Source: an uncultured Rhizobium sp. (GTDB lineage: Bacteria; Pseudomonadota; Alphaproteobacteria; Rhizobiales; Rhizobiaceae). Taken from it: a stretch of DNA of 40,485 nucleotides. Under the pieces are notes generated by a model. It saw only the letters and a list, made by a program, of their open reading frames with translations. It had not been told where the DNA came from and searched no databases. Position 1 is the first letter of the stretch; the number at the start of each line of letters is the position of its first letter. The translations under genes and the position numbers were made by a program. The stretch lies in assembly GCA_945952245.1 (NCBI GenBank), contig CAMFHT010000004.1, forward strand, positions 1 through 40,485, in the 5' to 3' direction. This document shows, in pieces, positions 1-9,751 of the stretch.

Positions 1-1
1 G

Positions 2-1012
2 GTAATCATGGACGAGCCGACGGCGGCGCTCTCGCACAAGGAGATCGGTGAACTCTATGACCTTGTGTTCCGGCTGAAGGGAGAGGGGAAGGCAATCCTC
101 TTCATCAGCCACAAGTTCGACGAGATCTTCAAGATCGCCGACCGCTATACGGTCTTCCGCGACGGCGAAATGGTCGGTGCCGGCATCCTCGCCGACACCA
201 CGCAGGATGAGCTCGTGCGCATGATGGTCGGCCGCGATGTCGGGCAGGTCTTTCCGAAGGTCGAGGCCGAGATCGGCGAGCCGGTGCTGACGGTTGCCGG
301 CTATTGCCATCCGACGGAATTCGAGGACATCGGTTTTGAGCTTCGCCGCGGCGAGATTCTCGGTTTCTACGGTTTGATCGGTGCCGGCCGCTCGGAACTC
401 ATGCAGTCGCTCTTTGGCGTCACCCAGCCCTCCAAGGGGGCGGTGCGGATCGACGGCAAGATCGCCGTCATCCGGACGCCCGCCGAGGCGATCGAAAGGG
501 GCATCGTCTACGTGCCGGAAGAGCGCGGACGCCAGGGCGCAGTGACCGCCATGCCGATCTTTGCCAATGTGACGCTGCCTTCGCTGTCGCGTACCTCCCG
601 CAGCGGCTTCATCCGCATGGCGGAGGAGTTCAAGCTGGCGCGCGAATATACAGGGCGGCTCGATCTCCGCGCCGCCGCCCTCGATCAGGATGTCGGCACG
701 CTTTCCGGCGGCAACCAGCAGAAGGTGGTGATCGCCAAATGGCTGGCCACGAAGCCGAAGGTGATCATCCTGGACGAGCCGACGAAAGGCATCGACATCG
801 GATCCAAGGCCGCCGTTCACGCCTTCATGAGCGAGCTTGCGGGGCAGGGGCTCTCCGTCATCATGGTCTCCTCCGAAATCCCCGAGATCATGGGAATGGC
901 CGACCGTGTGATCGTGATGCGGGAGGGCCGCATGGTGGCGACCTATCCGCGCGATGGGCTGACGCCGGAAATGCTGGTCAGGGCTGCGGCCGGAATTGGA
1001 GGCGAGGCATGA
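2..1012 (+). CDS. rhaT: Sugar ABC transporter ATP-binding protein, RbsA/RhaT type (5' truncated by window edge)
   Basis: Protein begins inside the first ABC domain at the Walker B region (MDEPTAALS) and continues through a second ABC domain with signature LSGGNQQK and Walker B VIILDEPTKGIDIG. Followed by two permeases, a kinase and a rhamnose mutarotase. Confidence 0.9.
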   Translation, partial: VIMDEPTAALSHKEIGELYDLVFRLKGEGKAILFISHKFDEIFKIADRYTVFRDGEMVGAGILADTTQDELVRMMVGRDVGQVFPKVEAEIGEPVLTVAGYCHPTEFEDIGFELRRGEILGFYGLIGAGRSELMQSLFGVTQPSKGAVRIDGKIAVIRTPAEAIERGIVYVPEERGRQGAVTAMPIFANVTLPSLSRTSRSGFIRMAEEFKLAREYTGRLDLRAAALDQDVGTLSGGNQQKVVIAKWLATKPKVIILDEPTKGIDIGSKAAVHAFMSELAGQGLSVIMVSSEIPEIMGMADRVIVMREGRMVATYPRDGLTPEMLVRAAAGIGGEA

Positions 1013-1989
1013 CGTCCATCCTGAAGCAGCGCGAGGTGCAGCTCGTCCTGGTCATTCTCGTGATGATCGCGCTGATCGCTCTCCGCTTCCCGTCCTTCGT
1101 GACGGCCGACAGTCTCGGCAACGTCTTCAACGACACCTCGATCCTCATCATCCTGGCACTCGGCCAGATGACCGTCATTCTCACCAAATGCGTCGATCTC
1201 TCGACCGCGGCGACGTTGGCGCTTTCCGGCATGGTCGCAGCCATGCTGAACAGCCTCCATCCGGACCTTCCCGTCATCGTGCTCATCGCCGTCGCCCTGC
1301 TGACGGGCGCCATCGCCGGCGCAATCAACGGGCTGATGGTCTGGAAGCTCGACATGCCGCCGATCGTGGTGACGCTCGGGACCATGACCATCTACCGCGG
1401 CATCATCTTCCTGATCTCAGGCGGCAAGTGGATCAACGCGCATGAGATGACCGATGCCTTCAAGGCCGTCCCGCGCGACGATTTCCTGGGCTTCCCGGTC
1501 TTGAGCTGGCTGGCGCTCGTCGTCATCGCGATCATGGCGGTGGCGCTGAAGCGGCTCGCCACGGGCCGGGCCTTCTATGCCGTCGGCGGCAACCCGCATG
1601 CGGCGGTCTATACGGGCATCGACGTCGGCAAGACGCGCTTCATCGCCTTCGTGATCTCGGGCACGCTGTCCGGCCTTGCAGGCTATCTCTGGATCGCCCG
1701 TTATGCCGTCGCCTATGTCGATATCGCCCTTGGCTTCGAGCTCGACGTGGTCGCCGCCTGCGTCATCGGGGGCATCTCGATCGCCGGTGGCATCGGCTCG
1801 GTGTACGGCGCGGTCCTCGGCTCCCTCTTCCTCGGCACGATCAAGAATGCGCTGCCTGTCATCAACATCTCGCCCTTCTGGCAGCTCGCCATTTCCGGGA
1901 CGGTGATCATCCTCGCGGTCGCCTTCAATGCACGCGCCGAGCGCCGCAAGGGCCGCGTCATCCTCAAGAAGGCGGAGGTGGCCGCATGA
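1009..1989 (+). CDS. rhaP: Sugar (rhamnose) ABC transporter permease, RbsC family
   Basis: Starts at MTSILKQREVQ with ATGA overlap to the upstream ATPase stop. Multi-TM protein with the VVTLGTMTIYRGI motif typical of RbsC-like permeases. Confidence 0.88.
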   Translation: MTSILKQREVQLVLVILVMIALIALRFPSFVTADSLGNVFNDTSILIILALGQMTVILTKCVDLSTAATLALSGMVAAMLNSLHPDLPVIVLIAVALLTGAIAGAINGLMVWKLDMPPIVVTLGTMTIYRGIIFLISGGKWINAHEMTDAFKAVPRDDFLGFPVLSWLALVVIAIMAVALKRLATGRAFYAVGGNPHAAVYTGIDVGKTRFIAFVISGTLSGLAGYLWIARYAVAYVDIALGFELDVVAACVIGGISIAGGIGSVYGAVLGSLFLGTIKNALPVINISPFWQLAISGTVIILAVAFNARAERRKGRVILKKAEVAA

Positions 1990-2984
1990 GCACGACCGAA
2001 ACCCGCTACGTCCGTGACCGGCTGCATGGCCGGGGAGAGCGTCTGCTGAAAAGCTGGGAGACCCTGCTCTTCGTCGTGGCCGTCCTGATCTTCCTGATCA
2101 ACGTCTGGGCCTCGCCCTATTTCCTCGATCCCTGGAATCTCTCGGATGCGAGCTTCAACTTCACCGAAAAGGGCCTGATCGCCTTTGCTCTGGCACTGGT
2201 GATCATATCAGGCGAGATCGATCTGTCCGTCGCCTCGATCCTTGCGCTCTCCTCGACACTGATGGGCTTTGCCATGACCCATGGTGCCGGCACATGGGAA
2301 CTCGTGCTGATCGGGCTCCTCACCGGCCTCGTCTGCGGCGCCGTCAACGGCTTCCTGGTCAGCGGCCTCGCATTGCCCTCGATCGTCGTCACGATCGGCA
2401 CCATGAGCCTCTTCCGCGGCATTGCCTTCATCATTCTCGGCGACAAGGCCTATACCGGCTATCCCGCCGAATTCGCCTGGTTCGGACAGGGCTATGTCTG
2501 GTGGGTCATCTCCTTCGAACTCGTTCTTTTCGTCGTTGCGGCCATCCTGTTCGCCGTCCTGCTGCATGCGACGAGCTTCGGCCGCACGGTCTATGCGATC
2601 GGCAACAATGCGGTCGCCGCGCGCTTCTCGGGTATCCGGGTCGAACGGGTGAAGTTCATCCTCTTCCTGCTGACGGGCCTGATGAGCGGGCTCGCCGCCG
2701 TCTGCCTCACCTCCCGCCTCGGCTCGACACGCCCGTCGATTGCGACCGGCTGGGAACTCGAAGCGGTCACCATGGCGGTGCTCGGCGGCATCAACATCCT
2801 CGGCGGCTCGGGCCGGATCGGCGGCGTCGTGCTTGCGGCGCTGATCATGGGGATGGTCACCTTCGGCTTCGGCCTTCTCAACGTGCCGGGCATCGTGATG
2901 TCGATCTTCGTCGGACTGCTGCTGATTCTCGTCATTGCGCTGCCGGTGCTGACGAAGCGTGTCCTGAACCGGAAGAAGGCCTGA
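1986..2984 (+). CDS. rhaQ: Sugar (rhamnose) ABC transporter permease, RbsC family
   Basis: MSTTETRYV..., multi-TM; IVVTIGTMSLFRGIAF motif; overlaps preceding stop by ATGA. Confidence 0.88.
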   Translation: MSTTETRYVRDRLHGRGERLLKSWETLLFVVAVLIFLINVWASPYFLDPWNLSDASFNFTEKGLIAFALALVIISGEIDLSVASILALSSTLMGFAMTHGAGTWELVLIGLLTGLVCGAVNGFLVSGLALPSIVVTIGTMSLFRGIAFIILGDKAYTGYPAEFAWFGQGYVWWVISFELVLFVVAAILFAVLLHATSFGRTVYAIGNNAVAARFSGIRVERVKFILFLLTGLMSGLAAVCLTSRLGSTRPSIATGWELEAVTMAVLGGINILGGSGRIGGVVLAALIMGMVTFGFGLLNVPGIVMSIFVGLLLILVIALPVLTKRVLNRKKA

Positions 2985-2987
2985 TCC

Positions 2988-4361
2988 ATGGCGGAGCCCC
3001 GGCATATCGCGGTCATCGATGTCGGCAAGACCAATGCCAAGGTGGTCCTGTTCGACATGGAGGCGCAGGCGGAAATCGCCTCGCGCGCACGCCGCAACCA
3101 ACCGCTTCAGGGCCGCTACAGCCATTTCGACGTCGATGGTCTCTTTGATTTCATTACCCGATCGCTGGGGGAGATCCAGGCCGCCAACGGCATCGACGCC
3201 ATTTCCATCACGACCCACGGCGCCTGCTTCGCGCTGCTCGATGCCAATGGCGAGCTTGTACTGCCTGTGATGGATTACGAGGATGCCCAGCCGGACGCGC
3301 TCGATGCGGATTACCGGCAGCTCCGGCCTCTCTTTGCGGAAACCGGCTCGCCGCGCCTGCCGATGGGGCTGAATGCCGGCGCCATGCTGCACTGGCAGAT
3401 GCGCACTTTTCCCAAAGAATTCGCGCGTGCGGCCTCCATTGTCCCATGGCCGCAATACTGGGCCTATCGGTTGACGGGCGTACTTGCGACAGAGGCAACC
3501 TCGCTTGGCGTCCATACCGATCTCTGGAACCCGCATGAGGGTCGGTATTCGAGCCTTGTCACCGCGCTTGGCTGGGAACGGCTGATGCCGGACCTCAGGC
3601 CGGCGAGCGACGTGCTCGGCCCCGTGCTGCCGGAGCTGGCCGAGAAGCTCGGGCTTCCCCTGGGCATTCCGGTTCATTCGGGCCTTCATGACTCCAATGC
3701 CTCTCTGCTGCCCCATCTCCTGTCGCGGCAGGCGCCGTTTTCAGTGCTTTCGACCGGTACATGGGTCGTCACGCTCTCGGTCGGCGGCCGCGATATCGCT
3801 TATGACGAAGCGCGCGACGTGCTGATCAACGTCAATGCCCGCGGCATGAAAACCCCCTCCGCCCGCTTCATGGGCGGCCGCGCCTTCGAGCTGCTGGAGG
3901 CAGATGGAAAGGCTGCCATCACGGAGGAGGAGCGACGGCGCGTTCTTCGCGATCGCATCATGGTTCTCCCCTCCTGGCCTTGCGGTTCGGGACCCTTTCC
4001 GCATTCAGAAGGATACTGGGTTGGTGAGCCCGCGACCCCGGGTGAAAAGCTCTACGCGGTCTCGCTCTACCTGGCCATGATGGCGAAGGTGACGCTCGAT
4101 CTTGTAGGCGCTGAAGGCGACGTGGTGGTCGAAGGACCCTTTGCCGTCAACCGTGATTTTCTGGATATGCTCGCAAGCCTGACGGGCCACTACCCTGTCG
4201 TCGGTGAGGGCCGGCTGACGGGGACTTCGTTCGGAGCCGCCTGCCTTGCGTTGGGTGACAGGACGCTGCCGCTCGATGGCGCCCCTTCAGAAGTGGTGGA
4301 GCCCGATCCCGAGCATCTCGCCTACGCTGCCGCCTGGCTCGATCTCGCCGGGAAATCTTGA
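2988..4361 (+). CDS. rhaK: FGGY-family carbohydrate kinase, rhamnose pathway (RhaK-like)
   Basis: N-terminal VIDVGKTNAKVVLFD phosphate-binding motif; position in operon between permeases and mutarotase. Confidence 0.83.
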   Translation: MAEPRHIAVIDVGKTNAKVVLFDMEAQAEIASRARRNQPLQGRYSHFDVDGLFDFITRSLGEIQAANGIDAISITTHGACFALLDANGELVLPVMDYEDAQPDALDADYRQLRPLFAETGSPRLPMGLNAGAMLHWQMRTFPKEFARAASIVPWPQYWAYRLTGVLATEATSLGVHTDLWNPHEGRYSSLVTALGWERLMPDLRPASDVLGPVLPELAEKLGLPLGIPVHSGLHDSNASLLPHLLSRQAPFSVLSTGTWVVTLSVGGRDIAYDEARDVLINVNARGMKTPSARFMGGRAFELLEADGKAAITEEERRRVLRDRIMVLPSWPCGSGPFPHSEGYWVGEPATPGEKLYAVSLYLAMMAKVTLDLVGAEGDVVVEGPFAVNRDFLDMLASLTGHYPVVGEGRLTGTSFGAACLALGDRTLPLDGAPSEVVEPDPEHLAYAAAWLDLAGKS

Positions 4362-4373
4362 GGAGAAGACCGG

Positions 4374-4691
4374 ATGACGGAGACCATTGCCTTCAGGATG
4401 AACCTCCACCACGGCATGGCAGAGGAATACAAGCGCCGCCACGACGCCATCTGGCCCGAGCTTGCCGATCTCCTGCATCAGGCCGGCGTGTCGGACTATT
4501 CCATATGGCTGGACGAGGAGACGCATCATCTTTTCGCCGTGCTGAAGCGTCCGGAAACGCATGGCATGGATCGCCTCCCGACGGAGGCTGTCGTTCGCCG
4601 CTGGTGGGACTACATGGCCGACATCATGGAAACCGAAGCGGATCATACGCCGGTGCAGCTGCCGCTCCGGAAGATGTTTCACTTACCCTGA
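4374..4691 (+). CDS. rhaM: L-rhamnose mutarotase
   Basis: 105 aa; [22 protein letters not shown]...[15 protein letters not shown]...[12 protein letters not shown] is characteristic of the RhaM/RhaU family. Confidence 0.92.
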   Translation: MTETIAFRMNLHHGMAEEYKRRHDAIWPELADLLHQAGVSDYSIWLDEETHHLFAVLKRPETHGMDRLPTEAVVRRWWDYMADIMETEADHTPVQLPLRKMFHLP

Positions 4692-4710
4692 ACGAAAAAA
4701 TTAGTTCAGG
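4687..4710 (+). terminator. Inverted repeat over the rhaM stop codon (CCTGAAC-N10-GTTCAGG), possible terminator
   Basis: Perfect 7-bp stem with 10-nt loop at the end of the rhamnose operon; no clear U tract. Confidence 0.35.
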
Positions 4711-4890
4711 TGGAAAAACATCATGAATTGCAATTGCCAAGCGGGCAATCGGCGCTAAATTCAAGGTGAGTTGTCTCGCTTGGGGGAGCGAAGCGGCATC
4801 CGGTGCGCGCGAGTTGCCGGTATGGAATGAGGGCTTTCCACCTGTTCCGGCTTCGCTTCGTCTCCTGGCACGGAAGGTCAGGATACGAAC

Positions 4891-6579
4891 TTGCAGCCCA
4901 CGGAAAGAGAAAACGGTATCCGGAAATCACGGACCGGGATCGACGGATTTGACGAACTGACCCTCGGTGGTCTGCCCACGGGACGTCCTACGCTGGTCTG
5001 CGGAACCGCCGGTTGCGGCAAGACCCTCTTTGCCTCCACTTTTCTCCTGAACGGCGCTGCCCACTATGATGATCCCGGCGTGTTCGTTTCCTTCGAGGAG
5101 CGTCCGGTCGACATCATCAGCAACGTTGCCTCGCTCGGCTATGACCTGCAGGGCATGATCGACGAGGGGCGTCTGCTCATCGAGCATATCGCCATCGATC
5201 CCGCCGATCTCGCCGAAGTGGGTGATTACGATCTGGAAGGCCTGTTCCTTCGCCTCGAACTCGCAATCGACCAGGTCGGGGCGAAGCGTATCGTGCTCGA
5301 TACGATCGAGAGCCTGTTTTCAGCCTTCACCAATCCGGCGATCCTGCGCGCGGAAATCCGCCGCCTGTTCGACTGGCTGAAGGAGAAGGGCATCACCGCC
5401 GTCATCACCGGCGAACGCGGCGACGGCTCGCTCACCCGCCAGGGTCTCGAGGAATATGTCTCCGATTGCGTGATCCTGCTCGATCATCGGGTCAGCAACC
5501 AGATTTCCACCCGCCGCCTTCGGATCGTGAAGTATCGTGGCACGGCTCATGGCACAAACGAGATCCCCTTCCTGATCGACGAGGATGGCTTCAGCGTGTT
5601 GCCGGTCAGCGCGCTCGGCCTCAGCCATCAGGTTTCCGAGGAGCGGATTTCGAGCGGCGTCAACGACCTCGATTCCATGCTCGAAGGGCATGGCTTCTAT
5701 CGCGGCAGCAGCATCCTCGTGAGCGGCGTCGCCGGTTCGGGCAAGAGCACGCTTTCGGCCAGTTTCGCGGCGGCTGCCTGCAAGGCAGGCGAGAAGGCAC
5801 TCTACTTTTCCTTCGAGGAATCCGCAGACCAGACGGTACGCAACATGCGCTCCATCGGCATGGACCTGAAGCCCTGCATCGACAGCGGCATGTTCCGTCA
5901 TGTGGCGGCACGGCCGACCTTCTACAGCCTTGAAATGCACCTCGCGGTCATCCTGCGCGAGATCAGCCGGTTCAATCCGACGACCGTCGTGCTTGATCCG
6001 ATCTCGGCCTTCATCGGTACCGGCGATCCGCAGGAAGTGCACGCCATGCTGCTCCGCATCGTCGATTTCCTGAAGTCGCGCCAGATTACCGGGATCTTCA
6101 CCCATCTCGTTCATGTCCAGGGAAGCGATGTGGAAACCGAAATTGGTCTTTCCTCGTTGATGGACGTGTGGATTCTGCTGCTGAACCGCGAAGCTGGCGG
6201 CGAATTCAACCGTGAACTCTATCTGTTGAAGGCAAGGGGAACGTCCCATTCCAACCAGGTCCGCGAATTTCTCATGTCACATGACGGTATCAGGCTGCTG
6301 CCACCCTATGTCGGGGAGGGGGGAGCCTTGACGGGAACGGCACGGGTAGCGGAGGAAGCGCGCAGCCGCCGTCTGGAAAACCAGCGCCGCGCGGAAGTCG
6401 CAGCGTTGAGTGAGCGGCTGGAGCAGCGGCGGCGCAAGGCCATGGCTGAAATGGAAATGCTGCAGGCACAGCTTGCAGCCGATGAGGCCGAACTGAAGCG
6501 GGTTCTGGATGGTGAGAAGGCCTATCTGAACCAGCTGGAGACGGACCGGCAGAACATGCAATCGAGCCGGAAGATGTAA
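4891..6579 (+). CDS. kaiC: KaiC-family dual RecA-like ATPase with C-terminal coiled-coil-like tail
   Basis: Two KaiC domains: Walker A GTAGCGKT and GVAGSGKST, paired glutamates in VSFEERP and FSFEESA, CII segment [45 protein letters not shown] start with upstream AGGA. Charged tail after about residue 475. Confidence 0.9.
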   Translation: MQPTERENGIRKSRTGIDGFDELTLGGLPTGRPTLVCGTAGCGKTLFASTFLLNGAAHYDDPGVFVSFEERPVDIISNVASLGYDLQGMIDEGRLLIEHIAIDPADLAEVGDYDLEGLFLRLELAIDQVGAKRIVLDTIESLFSAFTNPAILRAEIRRLFDWLKEKGITAVITGERGDGSLTRQGLEEYVSDCVILLDHRVSNQISTRRLRIVKYRGTAHGTNEIPFLIDEDGFSVLPVSALGLSHQVSEERISSGVNDLDSMLEGHGFYRGSSILVSGVAGSGKSTLSASFAAAACKAGEKALYFSFEESADQTVRNMRSIGMDLKPCIDSGMFRHVAARPTFYSLEMHLAVILREISRFNPTTVVLDPISAFIGTGDPQEVHAMLLRIVDFLKSRQITGIFTHLVHVQGSDVETEIGLSSLMDVWILLLNREAGGEFNRELYLLKARGTSHSNQVREFLMSHDGIRLLPPYVGEGGALTGTARVAEEARSRRLENQRRAEVAALSERLEQRRRKAMAEMEMLQAQLAADEAELKRVLDGEKAYLNQLETDRQNMQSSRKM

Positions 6580-6593
6580 GGGCAGGCAGGACG

Positions 6594-6896
6594 ATGACGG
6601 ATATGACTGACGAGCCCCAGCAGAACACCCCCACCAAACTGGTTCTCTATGTTGCAGGACAGACACCCAAGTCCATGGCGGCCATCCGCAATCTGGAGCG
6701 CATCTGCCGCGAGAAGCTGCCGGGCCGCTTCGCCGTCGAGGTGATCGATCTGAGACAGCAGCCGCATCTGGCGCGAGAGCACGGCATCGTTGCCATCCCG
6801 ACGCTGGTGCGGGAATTGCCGACACCGATTCGCAAGATCATCGGGGATCTTTCCGACAGCGAGAAAGTTCTGGTTCATCTGAGCGTCGGTGATTGA
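6594..6896 (+). CDS. kaiB: KaiB-family circadian clock-like protein
   Basis: 100 aa; [75 protein letters not shown] matches the KaiB thioredoxin-like pattern. Confidence 0.92.
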   Translation: MTDMTDEPQQNTPTKLVLYVAGQTPKSMAAIRNLERICREKLPGRFAVEVIDLRQQPHLAREHGIVAIPTLVRELPTPIRKIIGDLSDSEKVLVHLSVGD

Positions 6897-6898
6897 GA

Positions 6899-8380
6899 AT
6901 GGCAATAGATGATCCGGATATGATGAAGCGCGAGATGAAGGAACTGCAGATCCGTCTCGCGGAAGCCGAGGATATCATTCGTGCGATCCGCGAAGGCGAG
7001 ATCGACGCGCTGGTGGTGCGCCATCCGAAACGGGAAGAGGAAGTTTTCACGATCGAGGGCGGTACGGAAAGCTACCGTACCTTCATGGAAGCGATGGACA
7101 TCGGTGCTGCCGCCTTGAGCCCGAGCGGCCAGGTGCTTTACGTGAACAGCGCGCTGAGCCGCCTGCTCGGCGTGGAGCGTGAGACGCTGCAGCGTGAAGG
7201 GCTGACGGCGGGGCTCGATGCGGCGGCCATGCAGGCGCTCGAAGCGCTTGTGAAGCGGGCCCATAACGGACGCAGCCATTGCGAGATCCGGTTCTCCCAG
7301 AACGGCGACGAGCGCCATGCGCTGATCCACGCCGCCCCCCTTGAACTCTGGCAGGACCGGGGCGTGGCACTCAGCTTTACCGACATCACGCACCGGATGG
7401 CGATGGAGCAGGCACAGCAGTCCGAGCAGATGGCGCTTGCCATTCTGGCTTCCGCCGCCGAAGCCGTGATCGTCTGCAATCCCTTGGGGATCATCACCCA
7501 TGCGAATGATGCGGTCAGCGCCATTACGGCGGAACCCGTGACCGGCAAGCCCTTCGCAGAGGTTCTGGATCTTGCCATCAAGGCAGGCGGAACGGAAATG
7601 CAAGGCGGTGAATTCATCCGCCATGTCATCCGGGGTCATGCCTATCAGGGCGTCGAGGCGACAGCACCTTCGGCGCCGAGCGCCCGGGATCTGTTGATCA
7701 GCGCCGCACCGCTCAAGGTCAGCGGCGAGAAGATTGCCGGCTGCGTGGTCACGCTCGTGGATCTGACCCGCCGCAAGATCGTCGAGAAGCAGCAATTGCT
7801 GCTGATGGGCGAGCTCGACCACCGTGTGAAGAACACGCTGGCGCTGGTGCTCTCGATCTCCAACCGGACCGCCTCGACGGAGGAGACGATCGAAGGCTTC
7901 CGCTCGGCCTTTTCCGGCCGCATGCGGGCGCTCGCCGCGACCCACAACACGCTCGCCGAACGTTCCTGGTCGTCCATTCCCATGCGAGATATCGTGCTGA
8001 CGGAGGTTCAGCCTTTCGAGCCCAACATCAAGGCAAAGCTGACGATCGGCGGCACCGACTTCCAGCTCCTGCCACGGGCGGCGATCGCCGTCGGCCTTAT
8101 CGTGCACGAGCTTGCCACCAACGCGGTGAAATATGGCGCGCTGTCTTCCGAGGCGGGTCATATCGAGGTGAGCCTCCGCCACGACTACGACAAGCCCTAT
8201 GCCGAACTGAGCTGGGTGGAAACGGGTGGCCCGCATGTCCTGCCGCCGACCCGCACGGGTTTCGGACGCACGGTCATCACCCGCAGCATGCAGTATTCGC
8301 CGCATGGCGGTGCGGATCTCGATTACCGCCCCGAGGGCGTGTCCTGCACGATCCGGATCCCCGCGGAAGACGTGGTCTGA
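6899..8380 (+). CDS. PAS-domain HWE-family sensor histidine kinase, KaiBC-linked
   Basis: N-terminal EDIIRAIREGEIDALVV motif, PAS-like repeats, phosphoacceptor block GELDHRVKNTLALVLSISNRTA, N-box VHELATNAVKYGALS, and WVE (W-x-E) in LSWVETGGP. Starts 2 nt after the kaiB stop. Confidence 0.88.
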   Translation: MAIDDPDMMKREMKELQIRLAEAEDIIRAIREGEIDALVVRHPKREEEVFTIEGGTESYRTFMEAMDIGAAALSPSGQVLYVNSALSRLLGVERETLQREGLTAGLDAAAMQALEALVKRAHNGRSHCEIRFSQNGDERHALIHAAPLELWQDRGVALSFTDITHRMAMEQAQQSEQMALAILASAAEAVIVCNPLGIITHANDAVSAITAEPVTGKPFAEVLDLAIKAGGTEMQGGEFIRHVIRGHAYQGVEATAPSAPSARDLLISAAPLKVSGEKIAGCVVTLVDLTRRKIVEKQQLLLMGELDHRVKNTLALVLSISNRTASTEETIEGFRSAFSGRMRALAATHNTLAERSWSSIPMRDIVLTEVQPFEPNIKAKLTIGGTDFQLLPRAAIAVGLIVHELATNAVKYGALSSEAGHIEVSLRHDYDKPYAELSWVETGGPHVLPPTRTGFGRTVITRSMQYSPHGGADLDYRPEGVSCTIRIPAEDVV

Positions 8381-8386
8381 GGCGGA

Positions 8387-8413
8387 TTTTCCGATGTGTG
8401 CGGCATCGGAAAA
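8387..8413 (+). terminator. Inverted repeat TTTTCCGATG-N7-CATCGGAAAA after the kaiCB-kinase operon, probable terminator
   Basis: Perfect 10-bp stem, 7-nt loop, starting 6 nt after the kinase stop codon. Confidence 0.55.
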
Positions 8414-8587
8414 ACTACGCAATAAAATTGCTTGAGACGGGAATATAAAAACACAATAGCGCATTCGGCCCGCTTGCAAATGCACCCGCCTGTGGCATGC
8501 TTCGGTCCTCGGTGTCTTCCGCTAAATGTTTGAAACAAAAGCATTGTTCAATCGATTTAGGCGGGGACGGCTTTGGGAGGAGCCAGC

Positions 8588-9751
8588 ATGTTCCAGGCAA
8601 CTATGCGCTTTGGTTTGAGCGAAGAGGTGGAAGCGGTTCGCGAAATGGTGGAGCGCTTCGGACGGGAGCGTCTCGGACCTCGCGCCGACGAGATCGACCG
8701 CACCAACGAGTTTGCCCGCGATCTCTGGCCGGAACTCGGAGCACTTGGTCTCCTCGGCATCACCGCCGACCCGGATTTTGGCGGTTCCGGCATGAGTTAT
8801 CTGGCGCACGTCATCGCCGTCGAACAGCTGGCGCGGTTTTCTGCGTCCACTTCGCTTTCCTATGGCGCCCATTCCAATCTCTGCGTCAACCAGATCAACC
8901 GCAACGGGACAGCGGAGCAGAAGGCGAAGTACCTGCCGAAGCTCTGCTCGGGCGAACATGTCGGCGCGCTTGCCATGTCCGAGCCCGGCGCGGGGTCCGA
9001 TGTCGTCTCCATGAAGCTCCGCGCCGAGAAGCGCGGCGACCGCTATGTGCTGAACGGCAACAAGATGTGGATCACGAACGGCCCTGATGCGGACGTGCTG
9101 GTGGTTTATGCCAAGACCGACCCGGCCGCCGGGCCGAAGGGCATGACCGCCTTCCTGATCGAGAAGGGGTTCAGGGGTTTTTCGACGGCGCAGAAGCTCG
9201 ACAAGCTCGGCATGCGCGGCTCGAACACCTGCGAACTCGTCTTTGCCGATTGCGAGGTGCCTGAAGAGAACGTGATGGGCGGCATCGGCCGCGGCGTGAA
9301 CGTGCTCATGTCGGGTCTCGACTACGAGCGCGTGGTGCTCGCCGGCATCGGCATCGGGATCATGCATGCCTGCCTCGACGTCGCCATGCCCTATGTGCAC
9401 GAGCGCCGGCAGTTCGGTCAGGCGATCGGCGAGTTCCAGCTCATCCAGGCAAAGATTGCCGACATGTACACCGCCATGAATTCGGCCCGAGCCTATGTCT
9501 ATGCGGTGGCGCAAGCCTGTGATCGTGGCGAGGTGACCCGCCAGGATGCTGCGGCCTGCTGCCTCTACGCCTCCGAACAGGCGACCCAGCAGGCGCTGCA
9601 GGCGATCCAGATCCTGGGCGGCAACGGCTATATCAACGACAATCCGACCGGGCGGCTGCTGCGTGATGCCAAGCTGATGGAAATCGGCGCCGGCACATCG
9701 GAAATCCGCCGCATGCTGATTGGCCGCGAACTCTTCAAGGAAACCGCCTGA
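8588..9751 (+). CDS. ivd: Isovaleryl-CoA dehydrogenase (acyl-CoA dehydrogenase family)
   Basis: Acyl-CoA dehydrogenase motifs ([58 protein letters not shown]). GGGAGG upstream of ATG; followed by methylcrotonyl-CoA carboxylase genes. Confidence 0.92.
   Translation: MFQATMRFGLSEEVEAVREMVERFGRERLGPRADEIDRTNEFARDLWPELGALGLLGITADPDFGGSGMSYLAHVIAVEQLARFSASTSLSYGAHSNLCVNQINRNGTAEQKAKYLPKLCSGEHVGALAMSEPGAGSDVVSMKLRAEKRGDRYVLNGNKMWITNGPDADVLVVYAKTDPAAGPKGMTAFLIEKGFRGFSTAQKLDKLGMRGSNTCELVFADCEVPEENVMGGIGRGVNVLMSGLDYERVVLAGIGIGIMHACLDVAMPYVHERRQFGQAIGEFQLIQAKIADMYTAMNSARAYVYAVAQACDRGEVTRQDAAACCLYASEQATQQALQAIQILGGNGYINDNPTGRLLRDAKLMEIGAGTSEIRRMLIGRELFKETA

Noticed and set aside
2208-3716. 502-aa minus-strand ORF opposite rhaQ/rhaK
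   Set aside because: Arg/Asp/His/Gly-rich shadow ORF typical of high-GC antisense frames; fully overlaps well-supported genes.
4692-4890. EcfG promoter upstream of kaiC
   Set aside because: Only GGAAA/GGAAT-like elements found, with no correctly spaced CGTT; no direct sequence support for EcfG control of kaiCB.
6875-8485. 536-aa minus-strand ORF opposite the HWE kinase
   Set aside because: No recognisable domain; antisense to a kinase with clear motifs.
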